Positions 6,680-8,453 of a stretch of DNA of 8,453 nucleotides are shown one piece after another. Made by a program: the position numbers and the translations under genes. The notes beneath the pieces are model-generated. The model had not been told where the DNA came from. It did no database searches and saw only the letters and a program-made list of their open reading frames with translations. Positions within the stretch are counted from its first letter, which is position 1. The number at the start of each line of letters is the position of its first letter. The stretch comes from Clostridia bacterium (GTDB taxonomy: Bacteria; Bacillota; Clostridia; Christensenellales; CAG-1252), in contig JAEDHM010000062.1 of assembly GCA_016296985.1 (NCBI GenBank), forward strand, positions 1 through 8,453, written 5' to 3'.

Positions 6680-7729
6680 ATGAGAAAATTTGATTATTCA
6701 TTTTTAGAATTTAATAAAATTCCTGGAAATTTAATAAATGTACTAACGAGTATATATTCGATGAAAAGTAGCAATGATAATAGAAAAGAAAACTTTCCCA
6801 ATATCTTTACTGAATTAGAGAAAATTGCTATTGTTCAATCTGTAAAAGGGTCAAATGCTATTGAAGGTATTTTAACCACTGATGAAAGAATTAATGAAAT
6901 TGTTAATAAAAGTAGTGCTCCTTTAAATCATAATGAAGAAGAAATTGCAGGATATCGTGATGTGTTGAATATGATTCATACTACGCACGATAGTTTAAAT
7001 ATATCAGAAGCAAATATTATATCTTTTCATGAAATATTACTAAGAACTGCAAAACCCAATGTAGCTGGAAAGTATAAAACAAGTGATAATGTCATTATGG
7101 AAATAAAACAAGATGGAACTCGTAGTGTTAGATTTTCGCCAGTTCCAGCTATTGATACTAAAGCCTCAATGGAACAATTATTACTTGCTTATATAGATGC
7201 TAGAGATAATCCTAATATCAATCAGCTATTATTAATACCATGCGTGATTTTAGATTTTTTATGTATTCATCCATTTTCTGATGGTAATGGTAGAATGTCT
7301 AGACTTTTAACTCTTTTATTATTGTATAAGGCGGGCTTTGATGCTGGTAAATATATTTCCTTTGAAGAACAAATTAATAAGACAAAAGGATATTATTATG
7401 AAGCGTTAAGGAAATCATCTATTTCATGGCATGAAAATCAAAATGACTACTTTTTCTTCGTTGAAAACTTTTTAATGACTTTATTTACATGTTACAAGGA
7501 ACTTGATAAGAGATTTGCAACAGTAAATAGTAAAAAAATCAATAAAACATCACGAATTGAAGCCACAATCTTAAACAGTATATTACCTATTTCGAAAAAA
7601 GAGATTAGTGACATTTTACCAGATGTGTCTGTGACTACAATTGAAAGTGTTTTATCTAAAATGATTAAGGAAAATAAGATTGTTAAAATTGGCGAAGGTA
7701 GAAATACTCGTTATATCAGAAATATATAA
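6680..7729 (+). CDS. Fic family protein (probable AMP transferase) with C-terminal winged helix
   Basis: 349 residues in three parts. The N-terminal region carries the inhibitory motif (S/T)xxxE(G/N) as S58-N-A-I-E62-G63, with E62 expected to block ATP gamma-phosphate placement. The Fic core holds the target-docking flap (about 131-157) and the complete active-site motif HPFSDGNGRMSR (H197 catalytic, D201, N203, R205, R208). The C-terminal 60 residues (about 290-349) look like a winged helix: EATILNSIL, KKEISDILP, TTIESVLSKMIKENKIVKIG, then a basic NTRYIRNI. Fic enzymes usually transfer AMP from ATP to Ser, Thr or Tyr of a target; no target is evident. The inhibitory helix sits inside the same chain, so no separate antitoxin is needed and none is seen. 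Codons are much richer in A and T than in the upstream genes, which suggests horizontal transfer. Confidence 0.92.
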   Translation: MRKFDYSFLEFNKIPGNLINVLTSIYSMKSSNDNRKENFPNIFTELEKIAIVQSVKGSNAIEGILTTDERINEIVNKSSAPLNHNEEEIAGYRDVLNMIHTTHDSLNISEANIISFHEILLRTAKPNVAGKYKTSDNVIMEIKQDGTRSVRFSPVPAIDTKASMEQLLLAYIDARDNPNINQLLLIPCVILDFLCIHPFSDGNGRMSRLLTLLLLYKAGFDAGKYISFEEQINKTKGYYYEALRKSSISWHENQNDYFFFVENFLMTLFTCYKELDKRFATVNSKKINKTSRIEATILNSILPISKKEISDILPDVSVTTIESVLSKMIKENKIVKIGEGRNTRYIRNI

Positions 7730-7749
7730 TTTATTACAATTCCATTCGA

Positions 7750-7851
7750 CTAATTAAACACATTTGTTTGACTGAAATTATAACAGTTGAAACCATCACG
7801 TCTCCATGTTTTCAAATAATCATTGTACTTTTCATCTAAAATAATATGAAT
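7750..7851 (-). pseudogene. 33-codon remnant of an unidentified gene
   Basis: On the minus strand a stop-to-stop frame runs from just inside a TAA (7854-7852) to a TAG (7752-7750). Its 33 residues contain ILDEKYNDYLKTWRRDGFNC, whose Trp, Cys, Tyr and Arg content looks more like real protein than translated AT-rich spacer. There is no start codon and no ribosome binding site. It lies downstream of, and in the same orientation as, the 92-aa and 55-aa genes. The best guess is the decayed C-terminus of a gene once part of that cassette; it could instead be chance. Confidence 0.35.
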
Positions 7852-7882
7852 TTAGAAGATTTGCCTGTTTGTAGGAGATAAA

Positions 7883-7900
7883 ATGAATGATTGCTACTAA
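7883..7900 (+). other. orphan ribosome binding site with a five-codon ORF
   Basis: AGGAGA (7873-7878) is followed at normal distance by ATG 7883, but the frame stops after five codons (MNDCY). A second ATG at 7887 also stops after five codons. This may be the broken 5' end of a former + strand gene, or chance. Confidence 0.2.
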
Positions 7901-7905
7901 ATAAC

Positions 7906-8073
7906 CTAATAAAACTCCCCATTCGGGTGGCTTTTTTTGTTGGGGAAAATCACCTCAACTTTATCCCTGCTTGACAGCCAATAGCGTTTTCTTTTATATA
8001 TAAACTCTATACATCTGTTTATTCTTATGGCATAGTCAAAAGTTTCTTCAGTATCATTAAAATCTAATTTCAT
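7906..8073 (-). CDS. 55-aa hypothetical protein, possible truncated paralogue of its upstream neighbour
   Basis: Starting at ATG 8073 it is one base downstream of the preceding gene's stop (TAATATG), with GGGGAG nine bases before it inside that gene. The spacing implies translational coupling. TTG 8094 would add seven residues and overlap the upstream gene. The 55 residues contain CIEFIYKRKRYWLSSRDK, resembling DITYKFKGDIYWFQGYNKGD in the upstream 92-aa protein: both follow I-x-(F/Y)-x-(Y/F)-K-x-x-x-Y-W. About 45 residues present in the neighbour after this motif are missing, and the tail SHPNGEFY overlaps a hairpin-plus-T sequence. It may be a small functional protein or a shortened copy. 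No known family recognised. Confidence 0.6.
   Translation of the reverse strand: MKLDFNDTEETFDYAIRINRCIEFIYKRKRYWLSSRDKVEVIFPNKKSHPNGEFY
7915..7938 (+). terminator. weak hairpin with a seven-T tract downstream of the Fic gene
   Basis: A short stem (CCC 7917-7919 with GGG 7925-7927, plus C7915-G7929 around a T-T mismatch) is followed by GC and TTTTTTT (7932-7938). It could end the Fic transcript, about 190 bp after the stop codon. It overlaps the coding end of the minus-strand 55-aa gene. The stem is weak. Confidence 0.3.
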
Positions 8074-8074
8074 A

Positions 8075-8353
8075 TTACCAATCTCCCCATTCAATTTCTT
8101 GTTCTACTTCCCAAAAAGTTTTGCCGTCAAAAATAGGGTCGTTGATAAATCTATTTAGACAATCAAGGTAAGTATCTTCTTCACATTCCCATATAAAGCC
8201 GTCTTCTGCAGGAATATGTTTAAAGATTTCCATTCTAAACTTATCGCCTTTATTATAACCTTGAAACCAATAAATATCGCCTTTAAATTTATAAGTTATA
8301 TCTGAACCAGTTGCAATTTTTTCTAAAAAATAATTTGGATTTCCATTTATCAT
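8075..8353 (-). CDS. 92-aa acidic hypothetical protein, candidate immunity-type protein
   Basis: ATG 8353 has AAGGGG eight bases upstream and overlaps the stop of the preceding gene (ATGA), so the two are probably translationally coupled. The 92 residues are soluble, acidic and aromatic-rich. They contain DITYKFKGDIYWFQGY (about 18-33), FIWECEEDTYLDCLNRFIND (53-72) and a C-terminus IFDGKTFWEVEQEIEWGDW. There is no signal peptide or membrane segment. I recognise no named family, but the organisation 'Y-K-G--YW ... F-D-G-K-hWE' recurs in my memory of small clostridial proteins lying behind larger genes. The acidic character and coupling to the end of another gene fit an immunity protein; this is inference. 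Confidence 0.72.
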   Translation of the reverse strand: MINGNPNYFLEKIATGSDITYKFKGDIYWFQGYNKGDKFRMEIFKHIPAEDGFIWECEEDTYLDCLNRFINDPIFDGKTFWEVEQEIEWGDW

Positions 8354-8453
8354 ACTTTAATCCCCTTAAAAAATTTTTTATATTTTTCCTTCATTTCTTC
8401 AGTTAATACTCTTGCTTCAGATCGATAAAACGGTGCGTTTTTGGACATGCTGA
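8350..8453 (-). CDS. C-terminus of an unidentified protein entering from the right edge (partial)
   Basis: The minus-strand frame is open from the window edge to TGA at 8352-8350 and gives 33 residues, including NAPFYRSEARVLTEEMKEKY and a basic end FFKGIKV. An in-frame ATG at 8448 could in principle start a 32-residue peptide, but the sequence looks like the tail of a longer protein. Its stop overlaps the start of the 92-aa gene (ATGA). The helical, lysine-rich tail followed by a small acidic gene is reminiscent of a toxin C-terminus with an immunity gene, but the identity cannot be established from this fragment. Confidence 0.6.
   Translation of the reverse strand, partial: SMSKNAPFYRSEARVLTEEMKEKYKKFFKGIKV

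Noticed and set aside
8092..8094. TTG 8094 as the start of the 55-aa gene
   Set aside because: It would overlap the upstream gene by 20 bases and consume the GGGGAG site that properly serves ATG 8073.

Overview
The window reads as chromosomal DNA from a low-to-moderate GC Firmicute, most likely an uncultured gut-type clostridium. Pointers are strong AGGAG-type ribosome binding sites, sigma-A-like promoters (TTGACA/TATAAT spaced 17-18), a DUF975 membrane protein, an RlmA-type rRNA methyltransferase, and 'TGTCATTCAGAG...CGAAGAAT' intergenic repeats of a kind I associate with such genomes. The lineage is an inference; no rRNA or tRNA gene is visible.

Layout. Positions 1-70 are the 3' end of an unidentified + strand gene. 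A repeat-bearing intergenic stretch (about 91-230) and a near-consensus promoter (287-315) lead to a large MMPL/RND-type membrane transporter (355-2814). A DUF975 membrane protein follows from its own likely promoter (2971-3648), then a hairpin that can terminate in both directions (3711-3740). It separates DUF975 from convergent rlmA on the minus strand (3788-4564). rlmA is divergent from a two-gene membrane operon: an unrecognised four-helix protein with a long acidic tail (4758-5666) and a CvpA-like protein (5693-6427). These genes share a similar base composition and look like a housekeeping envelope neighbourhood.

From about 6430 the DNA becomes visibly AT-rich and looks acquired. A stand-alone Fic protein (6680-7729) carries an N-terminal inhibitory motif, the full catalytic motif and a C-terminal winged helix. 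Its promoter is overlaid by four TATGCATA palindromes with centres 23, 21 and 23 bp apart, lying upstream of the -35, in the spacer and over the predicted transcription start. The simplest reading is an autoregulated AMPylator/toxin-like gene, with the wHTH as candidate DNA reader. Beyond it, a minus-strand cassette enters from the right edge: the C-terminus of an unknown protein (8350-8453) overlaps by ATGA a 92-aa acidic protein (8075-8353), followed after 1 nt by a 55-aa protein (7906-8073) that resembles a shortened copy of it. Continuing leftwards is a stop-bounded 33-codon remnant (7750-7851). This could be the tail of a toxin-immunity type locus, but the window ends before that can be shown.

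The most interesting items are the Fic operator array and the right-edge cassette. No intergenic stretch exceeds 300 bases.
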